A DNA stretch of 64,000 nucleotides from Shewanella seohaensis (GTDB taxonomy: Bacteria; Pseudomonadota; Gammaproteobacteria; Enterobacterales; Shewanellaceae). The notes beneath the pieces are model-generated. The model had not been told where the DNA came from and ran no database searches. It worked only from the letters and a program-made list of their open reading frames with translations. Shown one piece after another: positions 53,241 to 64,000 of the stretch (the first letter of the stretch is position 1; every line of letters starts with the position of its first letter). The translations under genes and the position numbers were made by a program. Location: contig NZ_CP104900.1 of NCBI RefSeq assembly GCF_025449215.1, positions 2,976,001-3,040,000 of the forward strand, in the 5' to 3' direction.

Positions 53241-54001
53241 TGCTGCAAGAATCCCGTTAATGGGCTGGTGTGTACAGCCTGGGTTTGCACTCGGCCAAGC
53301 CCCGCTTCAAAGGCGCGTCGCCCGCAATCTACTGCATCCTTAAAGCACAGCGCCATTTCAATGGGAGAAGCACTGCTCGCAATGGCGGTATTAACCAGCA
53401 CGGCATCGGCTCCCAATTCCATCGCGTGCGCCGCATGGGATGGCGCGCCGATCCCCGCATCAATCACCACAGGCACTTTTGCCTGCTCAATAATCATCTT
53501 GATAAATGGCTCAGTCACCAACCCCTGATTGGTGCCAATTGGGCTTGCCAATGGCATCACGGCGGCGCAGCCGACCTCTTCTAAGCGGCGACACAGCACA
53601 GGATCGGCATGCACGTAGGGCATCACGATAAACCCGCGTTCACACAGGGTTTTGGCCGCCGCTAACGTCTCGACCGCATCGGGCATCAAGTATTTAGGAT
53701 CGGGATGAATTTCAAGTTTAACCCATTGTGTTCCCAGCATTTCCCGCGCTAATTCGGCGGCGAATATCGCTTCTTTAGCATTACGCGCCCCCGAGGTATT
53801 AGGCAAGAGTCGCACGCCCGCTTGCCTAAGTGGCGATAGCAAATCATCAGCCCCTGTTTTTAAATCAATTCTTTTCATCGCAACCGTCACCAACTGCGAC
53901 TGAGACGCCTTAATTGACTCCAGCATCAGCTGACTTGAGCTGAATTTTCCTGTGCCCGTAAATAATCGTGACTCAAATTCCACGCCTGCAATCGTTAACA
54001 T
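53237..54001 (-). CDS. thiG: Thiazole synthase ThiG
   Basis: Builds the thiazole phosphate from dehydroglycine, deoxyxylulose phosphate and the ThiS thiocarboxylate. The 254-aa TIM-barrel protein starts [22 protein letters not shown]. The imine lysine is expected in [10 protein letters not shown] (about 46). [21 protein letters not shown] and the phosphate site [32 protein letters not shown] follow. It overlaps thiH (ATGA) and begins 1 bp after thiS. Confidence 0.97.
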   Translation of the reverse strand: MLTIAGVEFESRLFTGTGKFSSSQLMLESIKASQSQLVTVAMKRIDLKTGADDLLSPLRQAGVRLLPNTSGARNAKEAIFAAELAREMLGTQWVKLEIHPDPKYLMPDAVETLAAAKTLCERGFIVMPYVHADPVLCRRLEEVGCAAVMPLASPIGTNQGLVTEPFIKMIIEQAKVPVVIDAGIGAPSHAAHAMELGADAVLVNTAIASSASPIEMALCFKDAVDCGRRAFEAGLGRVQTQAVHTSPLTGFLQQ

Positions 54002-54002
54002 C

Positions 54003-54206
54003 TTAACCTCCAGCTACAACGGCAAATACATCAATCTTATCCTCGTTTTGGCACTGGATAGATGACCATCGATGTTTTGGCACAACGGCCTCGTTAAGCA
54101 CTAAGGCAACCGAGTGTTGGCAAATATTTTGTGCTTCTAACAAGGCTTGTAAACTCAGTGGTTGTTGCAGTGTTTGGGGCACATTATTGAGATGAATTAA
54201 AATCAT
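54003..54206 (-). CDS. thiS: Sulfur carrier protein ThiS
   Basis: Small ubiquitin-like sulfur donor for the thiazole ring. The 67-aa product [26 protein letters not shown]...[15 protein letters not shown] ends in the functional GG (VVAGG), which is adenylated by ThiF and turned into a thiocarboxylate. It overlaps thiF by 4 bp (ATGA). Confidence 0.94.
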   Translation of the reverse strand: MILIHLNNVPQTLQQPLSLQALLEAQNICQHSVALVLNEAVVPKHRWSSIQCQNEDKIDVFAVVAGG

Positions 54207-55219
54207 AACAAACCTCGATTAGGGACAGATTTGAATGAAACGGTTGCGGTCGAATGCTGGGTGTTAGCATTCGCATTTTCTAGGTGCTCGCTTGATTGGC
54301 GTTGCATGAATTCACTCGGCGTTAATGAATTCGGCTTTAATGAACTCGGTTTTAATCCGCACACCTCGCACTCGGGATCACGGGTTAATGCGGCCGAATG
54401 CCATTGCAGCAACTTGGCATCGAAGCGCCAAAATCGCCCAAGTAGCGCTCTCGTGGGGGCGATTAAATAACTTTCCTCTTCAAAAGTCTGATTGGCTGTT
54501 TGCTTTGTTGCAGAGGTTGGCGGCGTGGCTAGGAGCAACAATTGCATGGCTAGAAGCGCCTGCATCGATGCCATCACGCCGACACTGGGCCCGAGGACAC
54601 CTTGGCTGCTGCAGTTTTGTGGCGCGCGAGTACTTGAGGGGAAAACACAGTGATAACAACCGCCCATTGGGAAACGCTGTTGATCGACTGCAAACAGTTG
54701 GCCGTTGAAGGCAGCAATGGCGGCACTCACCAGAGGTAAGGCATGCTCAATACACAGCCGATTGACACAATGGCGCGCCGCAAGATTATCGGTACAATCA
54801 AGCACTAACCTAATCTCATCGCCATGGGCTAACAGACCAGAAAATACAGTGTTCGCAGACTCGAGAGTCAAATGCTCGGCAAAGGCATCAATCTCACAAC
54901 CTTGCGCCAATACGGTTAATTTCTGTTTAGCAATGAGGGCTTTGTGATGGCCAATATCGTCGTCACTAAAGAGTAACTGCCTTGGCAGATTGGTCAATTC
55001 CACCCTATCGCCGTCGACAAGCGTTAAGCGCCCAACACCGGCACAAGCCAAATACTGCGCCGCCAATTGCCCGAGGCCGCCGAGGCCTACGATAAGGACA
55101 TGGGCCTGCTTAAGCTGCAACTGGCCAGCCTCGCCGACCTCAGGTAAAAATATTTGCCGCGAATAACGAATAAAATCTTTATCGGCAAGGGATTGCGCCT
55201 GCTCTTGTGTCATGCTCAT
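54203..55219 (-). CDS. thiF: ThiS adenylyltransferase ThiF
   Basis: E1-like enzyme that adenylates ThiS. I start at ATG 55219 ([33 protein letters not shown]), since GGGAG lies 8 nt upstream and the ATGA overlap with thiDE fits; 338 aa. The ATP loop is [44 protein letters not shown] and [18 protein letters not shown] follow, and CYHCVFP with CEVCGL is the Zn site. The C-terminal tail ([19 protein letters not shown]) is Asn/Thr-rich and longer than in E. coli. Confidence 0.94.
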   Translation of the reverse strand: MSMTQEQAQSLADKDFIRYSRQIFLPEVGEAGQLQLKQAHVLIVGLGGLGQLAAQYLACAGVGRLTLVDGDRVELTNLPRQLLFSDDDIGHHKALIAKQKLTVLAQGCEIDAFAEHLTLESANTVFSGLLAHGDEIRLVLDCTDNLAARHCVNRLCIEHALPLVSAAIAAFNGQLFAVDQQRFPMGGCYHCVFPSSTRAPQNCSSQGVLGPSVGVMASMQALLAMQLLLLATPPTSATKQTANQTFEEESYLIAPTRALLGRFWRFDAKLLQWHSAALTRDPECEVCGLKPSSLKPNSLTPSEFMQRQSSEHLENANANTQHSTATVSFKSVPNRGLL

Positions 55220-56913
55220 AAGCTTGACTCCCATGCTCGCGTCAATTCGGCATAGGCCATAACTGGATCATTTACTTCGGTAATCGCCCGCACAACGGCA
55301 ATATTGCTCACCCCAGTCGCTTTGACTTGGGCAAGATTCGAAGGTCCTATGCCGCCAATTGCCACTAAGGGATAGTGCGCATTTAACAGCTCAACATAAT
55401 GAGTGAGTTTACATAACCCCTGTGGCGCCGATGGCATTTGCTTGGTGGTCGTTGGGAAGATATGCCCAAGGGCGATGTAAGATGGTGCATGTTGATGGGC
55501 ACGCAGCAACTCGAAATAACCGTGGCTAGAGATGCCAAGAGCCAAGCCTGCTGCATGAATGGCGTGAAGATCCGTCACTGCCAGATCTTCTTGCCCAAGA
55601 TGGACCCCAAATGCGCCATGCTTTATCGCTAATTGCCAATGATCATTGATAAAAAGCTGCGCATCATAATGCTTACCTAAGGCAATCGCGGTTTGGATTT
55701 TTGCCTCAAGTTCGTCCGACGCCAGCACATTAGACTTTAGCGCATTAGACTTTATCCTGAGCTGTACCGTCTTCACGCCCGCCGCCAATAACTGTTCGAG
55801 TAACAGTAAGTTATCGACTACTGGATAAATCCCTAAGTCTGGATCAAGGCGCTTAAACGCGCCGCATTGCAAATCACTGGATTCACTCAAGCTGTTTTGA
55901 GAATAAGCTGTGACGTGAGGATACGCCGTTAAATTGTGCGGCCAAGCGGTACGCGCGAGTGGCCCAGGGCCTTGGCCAATCCCCTCCGCATAAGTTAAGC
56001 CTTGATTGACATAGGCTTTTGCTACCACAATCGCATCCTGCAATACAAAGCCAAAGGCTAACACCGAGGCGATGGCCGAAGACAAAGTACAGCCACTGCC
56101 GTGGTTATGGCGCGTGTTTATCCGCGCACTGCTGAGCCAAAAACCGCCATTAGCATCGAGCGGTGAGCAGCCAGTAACCTGATGACAAATCAGCAGATCT
56201 TCCGCCAAACGCTGATTATCTGCGGCGATGCGATGACTTGTGATATCGCTTTTTTGATCGCTTAAGAGATCACTGGTGTTAATGCCAGCACTTGTCTTAG
56301 CCGCAAAATCAATATCGCCGCCCTTGGCTAATACGCTGCACGCTAATTGCGCTGAGAGTTGCATTGCCGCAGCGGCGAATTCTGCTTTTGTGTGAATTGC
56401 TGACGCTTGTTTGTCTGTGTCGGCAGTTAGCCTTGCCAACTCCTGCACATTCGGCGTTATCAGGCTAATCAAGCCCTTAAAAGGAGTAAAATCCAGAGGT
56501 TTGCTCGCCGTGCTCTTATCGCCGAGCTCATCCCCACAGCTTGCAACCATTACAGGGTCGAGAATAACGGGGACGAGTGGAAATTGGGTTTTAAAACCAG
56601 CCAACCAGTCGGCAACTAAATGCACTTGCTGCTGATTTGAGAGTAAACCAATCTTAATCGCCTGAGGCGGTAGATCGGCTAACAGGGTCGAGAGCTGTGT
56701 GAGTAACATTGCCTCACTCACAGGCTCAACTAACGCCACCGTCACCGAACTTTGGGCCGTTAACGTGGTGATCACGCTGCATCCATGGCCGCCCAAATCC
56801 TTGATGGTGGCTAAGTCGGCTTGGATCCCCGCGCCGCCACCGCTGTCTGAACCGGCAATGGTCCAGACGATAGGTTTAGGCGCCACGTAGCTAACATGTT
56901 TAGCTGGGGTCAT
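55216..56913 (-). CDS. thiDE: Bifunctional HMP-P kinase / thiamin-phosphate synthase ThiDE
   Basis: Fusion of two thiamin enzymes that are separate in E. coli. I start at ATG 56913 ([23 protein letters not shown]), where GGAGG lies 7 nt upstream; 565 aa. ThiD is N-terminal (about 15-305): [40 protein letters not shown] and [13 protein letters not shown] with the anion-hole GSGC. ThiE is C-terminal (about 355-560): [53 protein letters not shown] and [10 protein letters not shown], and [14 protein letters not shown] as the phosphate site. It sits 2 bp after thiC. Confidence 0.94.
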   Translation of the reverse strand: MTPAKHVSYVAPKPIVWTIAGSDSGGGAGIQADLATIKDLGGHGCSVITTLTAQSSVTVALVEPVSEAMLLTQLSTLLADLPPQAIKIGLLSNQQQVHLVADWLAGFKTQFPLVPVILDPVMVASCGDELGDKSTASKPLDFTPFKGLISLITPNVQELARLTADTDKQASAIHTKAEFAAAAMQLSAQLACSVLAKGGDIDFAAKTSAGINTSDLLSDQKSDITSHRIAADNQRLAEDLLICHQVTGCSPLDANGGFWLSSARINTRHNHGSGCTLSSAIASVLAFGFVLQDAIVVAKAYVNQGLTYAEGIGQGPGPLARTAWPHNLTAYPHVTAYSQNSLSESSDLQCGAFKRLDPDLGIYPVVDNLLLLEQLLAAGVKTVQLRIKSNALKSNVLASDELEAKIQTAIALGKHYDAQLFINDHWQLAIKHGAFGVHLGQEDLAVTDLHAIHAAGLALGISSHGYFELLRAHQHAPSYIALGHIFPTTTKQMPSAPQGLCKLTHYVELLNAHYPLVAIGGIGPSNLAQVKATGVSNIAVVRAITEVNDPVMAYAELTRAWESSL

Positions 56914-56915
56914 TA

Positions 56916-59219
<2,304 letters not shown>

Positions 59220-59300
59220 TTACGGACTCAATAACGACTAAATCGATGGGTTAATACAGGGCAAAAGGTGGCCGCTGATACGATTTAATGGATGTTATTA

Positions 59301-59394
59301 TGCTTGTTTCCTTCGCAGGTTTTAACCTGATCAGGTTCAACGGATCCCGAATAAACGGTCTCAGCCAAGAGGCACTCCGACAAGATGGGCAAAA
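59301..59394 (-). promoter_or_regulatory. TPP riboswitch (THI element)
   Basis: On the minus strand the aptamer starts near GTCGGAGTGCC, contains the conserved core GGCTGAGA and then GGGATCCGTTGAACCTGATCAGGTTA before CCTGCGAAGGAA. These are the hallmarks of the thiamin-pyrophosphate aptamer. It lies about 170 bp upstream of thiC and should lower expression of the whole operon when TPP is high. Confidence 0.95.
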
Positions 59395-59564
59395 GTATAG
59401 GCAGAAGCGCAGCGAACAAACAAGCGTAATTTTAGGATAAAAATTAAATTAACAATCAAAAATAAAGAATTCATAATGCATTGTATTTAAATATTTTTAA
59501 TTCAAATCCATCTTACAATCTATGATTTCTACTATTTTTGGTGAAAATTTATCATCACTATTTT

Positions 59565-60746
59565 TTAACCTTTTGGCCGCTTTACCATCATTTTATCGAG
59601 ATGCGCCTTAATGGCATCATCAATTTCTAGGTTCATTTTCTTGCCACTGCAATCAAAGGGGAAACCTAAATTCTCGGCATAGGGATTAATTTGGGTGCCC
59701 ACTTTGACGACCCGATAGCAGGTATCCCCTTTACGGACAATTCGATTAGGATCCAGTTCTAAATCCAAACTGCTGGGGCCGCTAAAATCGTCTGCATTGG
59801 GCACAATCAACACCTCCATCTCAGGGCTCATTTCAGACAAATTAGACCGTTTAGAGTAATGATTTGCCTGCTCTAACACTAAATCATCCAAGGCTTGCTC
59901 ACGCTGGCGCTCAAAATAGCGCTGGGTAAATAATCCCACGCTCCCTGCCGCCCCGCCGCCGCTTTGCTCGTTTGACGCTGACGGCTCTGTACTGGCCGCT
60001 TGTGTCGAGCTTGATTGGATTTCTGCCTTTTGAGGTTTAACAGCCTCTTTTGCACTCTTCTGGGTTTGGCTTTGTGTTGGAGCGTTAGGTGTTGAGGCGT
60101 TAGGCGCTGATGTGTTCGGCACTGATGTGCTTGGTACTGATGCTTTTGATTCTGTTACTTTTGATGCTTTTACTTCTGATAATTGGGCGCTGACTTCAGG
60201 AGGTTTTGTAATCTGCTCAGTGGGTTTTGGCATCGATTTTACCGTATTAGGTGCTGAAGTTATTGGCTCGCGAGAAACCGCAGGCTCTTCCACAGAAGAA
60301 TCTTTAGCCGAATCCACAGGAGCGGTTTGCGTTGGCGGCGCATAAATAAAATATGCCTTTAATGCTTTGGTTGCAGTTCGTGCATTGGCTGAAGTTGTTG
60401 TAAACGACAGCCCTAACTGCTCCGACTGGGTTCGCCATAAAAAAATTAGCAACAACAGCAGTAAACCATGGCCCAAGATGACCCAAAGCAATAACTTAAG
60501 ATTGAAATAATGCGACCACTCTCGCCAACTTAAGCCTAAATTGGGTTGGAATGCGCTATCGCTCTCTCTTTGGTTAGCCTCACTCAAATTGAGGTTTATT
60601 GCACTGCCCAAAGGCTCTGCATGGGCGCTAAAAGCCGTAGCACAAAATGGCATCGCGGAGAATGCTACGATCTCGTCGTTTGTCACGCGGCGGTGCGCAA
60701 CAAAACTGAGATCATCTTCTGGGGTAATAGTCGAACGAACAGGCAA
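59565..60746 (-). CDS. Membrane-anchored Pro/Ala/Ser-rich hypothetical protein
   Basis: The 393-aa product starts at TTG 60746, where AAGGGA lies 6 nt upstream. One TM helix (LKLLLWVILGHGLLLLLLIFLW, about 83-104) is followed by a low-complexity linker rich in Ala, Ser, Thr, Pro and Lys (about 140-270). A small folded C-terminal domain comes last (FTQRYFERQREQALDDLVLEQANHY...KGDTCYRVVKVGTQINPYAENLGFPFDCSGK). The two cysteines in that end could form a disulfide in the periplasm. The layout is like TonB/TolA-type spanning proteins, but I see no TonB signature. Not recognised. It follows the thi operon region on the minus strand, probably with its own promoter. Confidence 0.65.
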   Translation of the reverse strand: MPVRSTITPEDDLSFVAHRRVTNDEIVAFSAMPFCATAFSAHAEPLGSAINLNLSEANQRESDSAFQPNLGLSWREWSHYFNLKLLLWVILGHGLLLLLLIFLWRTQSEQLGLSFTTTSANARTATKALKAYFIYAPPTQTAPVDSAKDSSVEEPAVSREPITSAPNTVKSMPKPTEQITKPPEVSAQLSEVKASKVTESKASVPSTSVPNTSAPNASTPNAPTQSQTQKSAKEAVKPQKAEIQSSSTQAASTEPSASNEQSGGGAAGSVGLFTQRYFERQREQALDDLVLEQANHYSKRSNLSEMSPEMEVLIVPNADDFSGPSSLDLELDPNRIVRKGDTCYRVVKVGTQINPYAENLGFPFDCSGKKMNLEIDDAIKAHLDKMMVKRPKG

Positions 60747-60934
60747 AATCCATCCCTTAGTACTTTATGGACAAAGTACTTAACAAATCCATGATTACTA
60801 CGGGGGATTAGAGAAAGCGCACCGCACAAAGTTCCAGGGCGTTGACATTAATCGGTCGTAAATAGGCACCATAATGTTGTACAACTAGATAAGAGCTCGC
60901 CTAAGTCTCAGTTGATAATGTTAACCCTAAAATA

Positions 60935-60960
60935 AATTAGCTTACACGTGTAAGCTAATT
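60935..60960. promoter_or_regulatory. 26-bp perfect palindrome, candidate FabR-type operator
   Basis: A perfect inverted repeat with the core AGCTTACACGTGTAAGCT lies 62 bp upstream of the annotated hemolysin III frame. The core resembles FabR sites of fatty-acid genes (AGCGTACA/TGTNCGCT type). The downstream gene is a YqfA homologue, and yqfA belongs to the FabR regulon in E. coli as I recall. Confidence 0.7.
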
Positions 60961-61052
60961 ATGGCTTTCCAATTTACCAACTGATAGACTCAATCATTAT
61001 CACCATCGAGTGGATCAACAGCATGCCAAGCCAGAGTTTGATAGAGCCGCAA

Positions 61053-61706
61053 ATGAGTCATGAAAAACCCTTGAATATCAGTGGGTATAGCCTTAGTGAA
61101 GAGATAGCCAATAGCATAAGCCATGGCCTAGGGGTGATCGCGGGTATAGTAGGCTTAGTGTTTATGATCCTCAAAGGCGCCGACCATCTCACCAATATTC
61201 AGCTCACAGGTGTTATTATTTATGGTGCAAGCCTCATCCTGTTGTTTTTAAGTTCTACCCTGTATCACAGCGTGACGCATGTGGGCTGGAAACATAAACT
61301 CAAGATTGCCGATCATTGTGCCATTTACTGCTTAATTGCAGGCACCTATACCCCGCTGATGTTAATCAGCCTGCAAGGACAGCTTTCCACCATTATCCTC
61401 ACGGCGATTTGGTCTTTGGCTATTGGTGGGATTTTATTTAAGACCTTGTTTATTCATCGCTTTAAAAAAATGAGCCTAGTGCTCTATTTAGTGATGGGTT
61501 GGCTGTGTGTGACTGTGATGGGCGATTTGACGGCGGCGATGTCACCGCTAGGATTTAAGCTTCTGCTATTGGGCGGGTTGTTTTACACCTTAGGGGTGAT
61601 CTTCTATGTCGGTAAACGCATTCCGTACAATCACGCGATTTGGCATTTATTTGTATTGGCGGGCGCGATGAGCCATTTTTTTTGTATTTATTTAACCGTG
61701 ATCTAA
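61053..61706 (+). CDS. Hemolysin III / YqfA (TrhA, PAQR-type) membrane protein
   Basis: I start at ATG 61053 (MSHEKPLNISGYSLSEEIANSISHGLGVIAG), which aligns with E. coli YqfA; 217 aa. Seven helices run from IAGIVGLVFMIL to GAMSHFFCIYLTV. The conserved histidines and Ser are in SISHG, LSSTLYHSVTHVGWKHKLKIADHCAIYCLIAGTYTP and AIWHLFVLAGAMSHF, a predicted zinc-binding site of the PAQR superfamily. These proteins are tied to membrane fluidity control rather than true hemolysis. A long palindrome lies upstream. The window holds no other fatty-acid gene. Confidence 0.9.
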   Translation: MSHEKPLNISGYSLSEEIANSISHGLGVIAGIVGLVFMILKGADHLTNIQLTGVIIYGASLILLFLSSTLYHSVTHVGWKHKLKIADHCAIYCLIAGTYTPLMLISLQGQLSTIILTAIWSLAIGGILFKTLFIHRFKKMSLVLYLVMGWLCVTVMGDLTAAMSPLGFKLLLLGGLFYTLGVIFYVGKRIPYNHAIWHLFVLAGAMSHFFCIYLTVI

Positions 61707-61729
61707 CCGCTAAGACTGCCTTTCCTCAC

Positions 61730-61755
61730 AAGCCATCCTTAGGATGGCTTTTTTA
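61730..61755. terminator. Terminator between yqfA and the NUDIX gene
   Basis: AAGCCATCC, TTA loop and GGATGGCTT followed by T5, between two convergent genes, 24 bp past the yqfA-type stop. Confidence 0.88.
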
Positions 61756-61796
61756 TGTCTGCGCGTTGAGCCAATTTGACCATCAAGCATGGCTTT

Positions 61797-62326
61797 CTAC
61801 AGCAACTCTTCAACGATTCGTTTAAGCAGAAAGGTTTCCCTGTCGATGGATTGCCCTTTATTGGCAAACGTCCGTAGGATCGCTTCATTATGGGCAATAG
61901 CCTGATGGATATTGATCCACTCTGGGCGCATCCCATTTTTTATCTCATGGGCTTCGAGTCTTGGCTCACCCAAGCCGCGTTCGCCAAGGCTCATATCGAT
62001 TTCGCAAAGATAGCAGTAAGAGTCCATATGCATCACGTTTGCCCCCTCACGAAACCAGGAACGATATTCCTCATAACGGCCAAAGGGCGCTAACACTCTG
62101 GCGGCAATGGCGCCGGTTTCTTCCTGCAATTCGCGGATAAGTCCAACTTCGATACTCTCGCCCTTATCCACCCCACCGCCAGGCAAACCATAATCGCGAT
62201 ATTTCTGGGTATAGAGCAGCAAAATATCTTCCCCGACAACACTATGGCACGGGCGGCTTGGCGATAAAAAATCTTCGCCTGTTTAAGATTGAGATTGGCA
62301 GCTTGGGTGGACTTCAATAAACGCAT
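61797..62326 (-). pseudogene. NUDIX hydrolase, frameshifted
   Basis: The Nudix box GGGVDKGESIEVGLIRELQEETGA is complete (GX5EX7REUXEEXGU pattern), so it should hydrolyse a nucleoside diphosphate linked to another moiety. The N-terminal part MRLLKSTQAANLNLKQAKIFYRQAARAIVLSG is in another frame. The break is the C4 run 62231-62234; one more base gives LSGEDILLLYTQKYRDYGLPGGG and about 176 aa. GRYEEYRSWFREGANVMHMDSYCYLC suggests a MutT/ADP-ribose type, but the substrate is open. Confidence 0.82.
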
Positions 62327-62440
62327 AATAAAACTCAAGATTAATGGCCTATTAGCATAAACCAACTCGGTGGATTTACAGAGCAAAACCGTTTTAACGC
62401 CAAGATGTAGCGCTCAATGGGCGCATGTTGGCCTATGAGG

Positions 62441-63283
62441 TTAACAATTCAGTTGCTGCAAAATGTGCTGATAGGCCGCCACAATTTGGGGTTTGTTGGG
62501 CATGCGATGCTCAGGAATACGCTGATAATGGCCGATGGTTTGGTCAAGATAACGCTTGGCCTGACGGGTTTTATCTGCATCTAACCCTTGCCACATGATT
62601 GAGCCCGTCGCACTTAAGGGCACAGCTTCAGTTGTTTTTGAGCTGGCATTCGTCTTTGATCTAGCATTTGCCTGCGTTAAATGCAGTATCTCGTAGAAAC
62701 GTTGGTTTTCTTCGAGTAAATATTCCTCTTTAAGGGATAAGCCCAATTCCGCCAACGCGCTGCGCACATGGTAATTATGATGCACGGGACACAAAATAAA
62801 TTCGAGCTGGCAGGCGCCTTGACTAAGGTCATGATTGCTCGAATCATTTCCACTGTGAGCATTACTTTGACTTTGCTGATTCGCCACAATGCTGCGAACC
62901 AATTCAACCAATAACTCACCACCGACACCCGCAATAATCACTAAGTGCTTGGCTTGCTTGCCGTATTGCGCCAGTGGCAAGGCCGCCACATCGAGGCAAT
63001 GCACTTGCCATTCACTTTGGGCATGGGTGGTTTGCTCAGTTGCGGTTTGCTCAGTTGCATTTTGAGGGTTTGAGATAGGCAGCATAGGGAAAAACCTTGC
63101 TAACTCATGGCTGAGTTGCTGCATCAAGGGCGCGACACAATCGACAAAATGTACCTTAGGTGCGGCATTTCTTTGCAGTAACAACATGCCGAGTAAACCA
63201 TGATCGCAGCAGCAGTCCCAGATATGATCGTATCCAGGCCCCACCATTCGATTGATCTGCTGTAATCGCTGACTGATTTTCAC
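62441..63283 (-). CDS. TrmK-like tRNA (adenine-N1)-methyltransferase family protein
   Basis: COG2384 relative of TrmK, which methylates A22 of tRNA. I start at GTG 63283, where GGGGAG lies 6 nt upstream, giving 280 aa. The SAM site is IWDCCCDHGLLGMLLL (about 21-36), unusual for its three cysteines. IIAGVGGELLVELV and EFILCPVHHNYHVRSALAELG are typical. Compared with TrmK it carries inserted Gln/Ser/Asn-rich stretches (TATEQTTHAQSE, QSQSNAHSGNDSSN). The catalytic role is inferred from the family only. Confidence 0.8.
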   Translation of the reverse strand: MKISQRLQQINRMVGPGYDHIWDCCCDHGLLGMLLLQRNAAPKVHFVDCVAPLMQQLSHELARFFPMLPISNPQNATEQTATEQTTHAQSEWQVHCLDVAALPLAQYGKQAKHLVIIAGVGGELLVELVRSIVANQQSQSNAHSGNDSSNHDLSQGACQLEFILCPVHHNYHVRSALAELGLSLKEEYLLEENQRFYEILHLTQANARSKTNASSKTTEAVPLSATGSIMWQGLDADKTRQAKRYLDQTIGHYQRIPEHRMPNKPQIVAAYQHILQQLNC

Positions 63284-63323
63284 CACTCACTCCCCAACGC
63301 GTTGATATCGCTGCCCATATCGG

Positions 63324-63354
63324 CTTAAGTCTTAAGCCCCTTAAGCCCTTAAGC
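63324..63354. repeat. Four CTTAAG motifs between trmK-like and GH97 genes
   Basis: CTTAAG occurs at 63324, 63331, 63340 and 63349, a tight cluster in a 260-bp divergent region. It could be a binding array or simple expansion; nothing else supports a role. Confidence 0.5.
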
Positions 63355-63545
63355 ACAATAAGAAAGCCAAGAAAGTCGCGCATTCTACCCGAGTCAGCAG
63401 TTAAAACCCATCTCTTTACGCCTTGCGTTCGGCCTGCCGCCAACCCGCTCGCTATGGTGAATACGTATGCAAAGCATTGCGAGCAAAAAGCCATCGCCAC
63501 TAGTATGCATTGACCCATATACACTATAAAAACAAGGATCAGGGA

Positions 63546-64000
63546 ATGTTCAGCAATCCTCTTACCCACGCACGCCACATCAACTCGCCAACGCCAAATC
63601 GCCGCCCTTGGACCGCCAGCCTATTCACGCCTAGCTTGCTCGCACTCAGCATTGGCAGCCTGCTCAGCACCAGTGCCACAGCACAGACCCTCAACCTGAG
63701 CTCCCCCGATAAGCAAATCGTCTTGAGTCTGAGTGATGATACGGGCCGTCCCGAATACCAAGTCCATTTTCATGGCAAATCGATTATCGAACCGAGCCGC
63801 TTAGGGTTAGTCTTTGCCTCATTGGGCGAATTAGGCCAAGGTCTACGCATTAAATCGAGCCACACCGCCAGCGCCGATGAAAAATGGCAGCAACCTTGGG
63901 GTGAACAAGAGTGGATAAAGGATCAACACAATCAACTGAGCGTGGTATTAACCGACGGTAAAATCGACTTAAACCTCGAGTTTAAAGCCTTTGACGATGG
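63546..64000 (+). CDS. GH97 family alpha-glucosidase (SusB-like), 3' end outside window
   Basis: Glycoside hydrolase family 97, periplasmic or outer-membrane enzyme cleaving alpha-glucans. The start ATG 63546 has AAGGA 7 nt upstream. A signal peptide with a long basic n-region (MFSNPLTHARHINSP...SLLALSIGSLLSTSATAQ) is followed by the typical N-terminal domain: SSPDKQIVLSLSDDTGRPEYQVHFHGKSIIEPSRLGLVF, WQQPWGEQEWIKDQHNQLSVVL and FKAFDDG. The catalytic barrel lies beyond the edge. The extended n-region suggests the true start might be later. Confidence 0.85.
   Translation, partial: MFSNPLTHARHINSPTPNRRPWTASLFTPSLLALSIGSLLSTSATAQTLNLSSPDKQIVLSLSDDTGRPEYQVHFHGKSIIEPSRLGLVFASLGELGQGLRIKSSHTASADEKWQQPWGEQEWIKDQHNQLSVVLTDGKIDLNLEFKAFDD

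Noticed and set aside
63156-63578. 140-codon minus-strand frame at the right end
   Set aside because: It overlaps the trmK-like gene and the divergent promoter in another frame and has no recognisable domain.

Overview
The window reads as a contiguous chromosomal segment of a gammaproteobacterium, very probably Shewanella and close to S. oneidensis. Gene content and order support this: gyrA-serC / aminotransferase / aroA-cmk-rpsA-ihfB-lapA-lapB-pyrF; ubiG-nrdA-nrdB-yfaE; fadH / sppA / ansA; an orphan response regulator beside a TonB receptor; ruvCAB; cmoAB; and a thiC-thiDE-F-S-G-H operon behind a TPP riboswitch. I see no rRNA, tRNA, CRISPR or prophage genes.

Layout. 1-6150 (minus): pyrF, lapB, lapA, ihfB, rpsA, cmk, aroA. 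6580-7770 (+): aspartate/aromatic aminotransferase. 7990-11945 (minus): serC and gyrA. 12331-18112 (+): ubiG, a HAD phosphatase (possible mupP), then the aerobic ribonucleotide reductase genes nrdA, nrdB and yfaE behind an NrdR box pair. 18804-20102: an intact IS3-family element with 3-bp target duplication. 20162-25311: fadH (minus), sppA and ansA (+). 25383-30689 (minus): two small proteins, an M14 carboxypeptidase, an OmpR-type regulator and a large TonB-dependent receptor. About 970 bp of AT-rich non-coding DNA follow. 31664-39928 (minus): ruvB, ruvA, ruvC, yebC, aspS and a diguanylate cyclase with three periplasmic solute-binding domains. 40077-41797 (+): cmoA, cmoB. 41881-48339 (+): a five-gene envelope cluster, consisting of a retropepsin-like lipoprotein, a 'dead' transglutaminase fused to 7 TM helices, an ATP-grasp ligase, a secreted M3-like protein without a zinc motif, and a secreted protein of unknown family. 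Then a LysR regulator, a SprA-related HExxH protein with a small flagellar-rod-like partner, the thiamin operon, a TM-anchored hypothetical protein, a YqfA/hemolysin III homologue behind a 26-bp perfect palindrome, a NUDIX hydrolase, a TrmK-like methyltransferase and the start of a GH97 alpha-glucosidase.

The most striking global property is technical. Nine genes (pyrF, aroA, fadH, sppA, the diguanylate cyclase, the M3-like gene, its downstream neighbour, the SprA-related gene and the NUDIX gene) carry eleven single-base frameshifts. Ten are 1-nt losses, nine of them in or beside homopolymers, and each can be repaired by one base to restore a conserved protein. This points to homopolymer sequencing error rather than gene decay.

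The best candidate for under-described biology is the 41881-48339 cluster. The retropepsin / inactive transglutaminase / ATP-grasp trio is a recurrent predicted peptide-ligation system, and here it runs by overlapping genes into two further exported proteins, one of them a second apparently catalytically dead enzyme.
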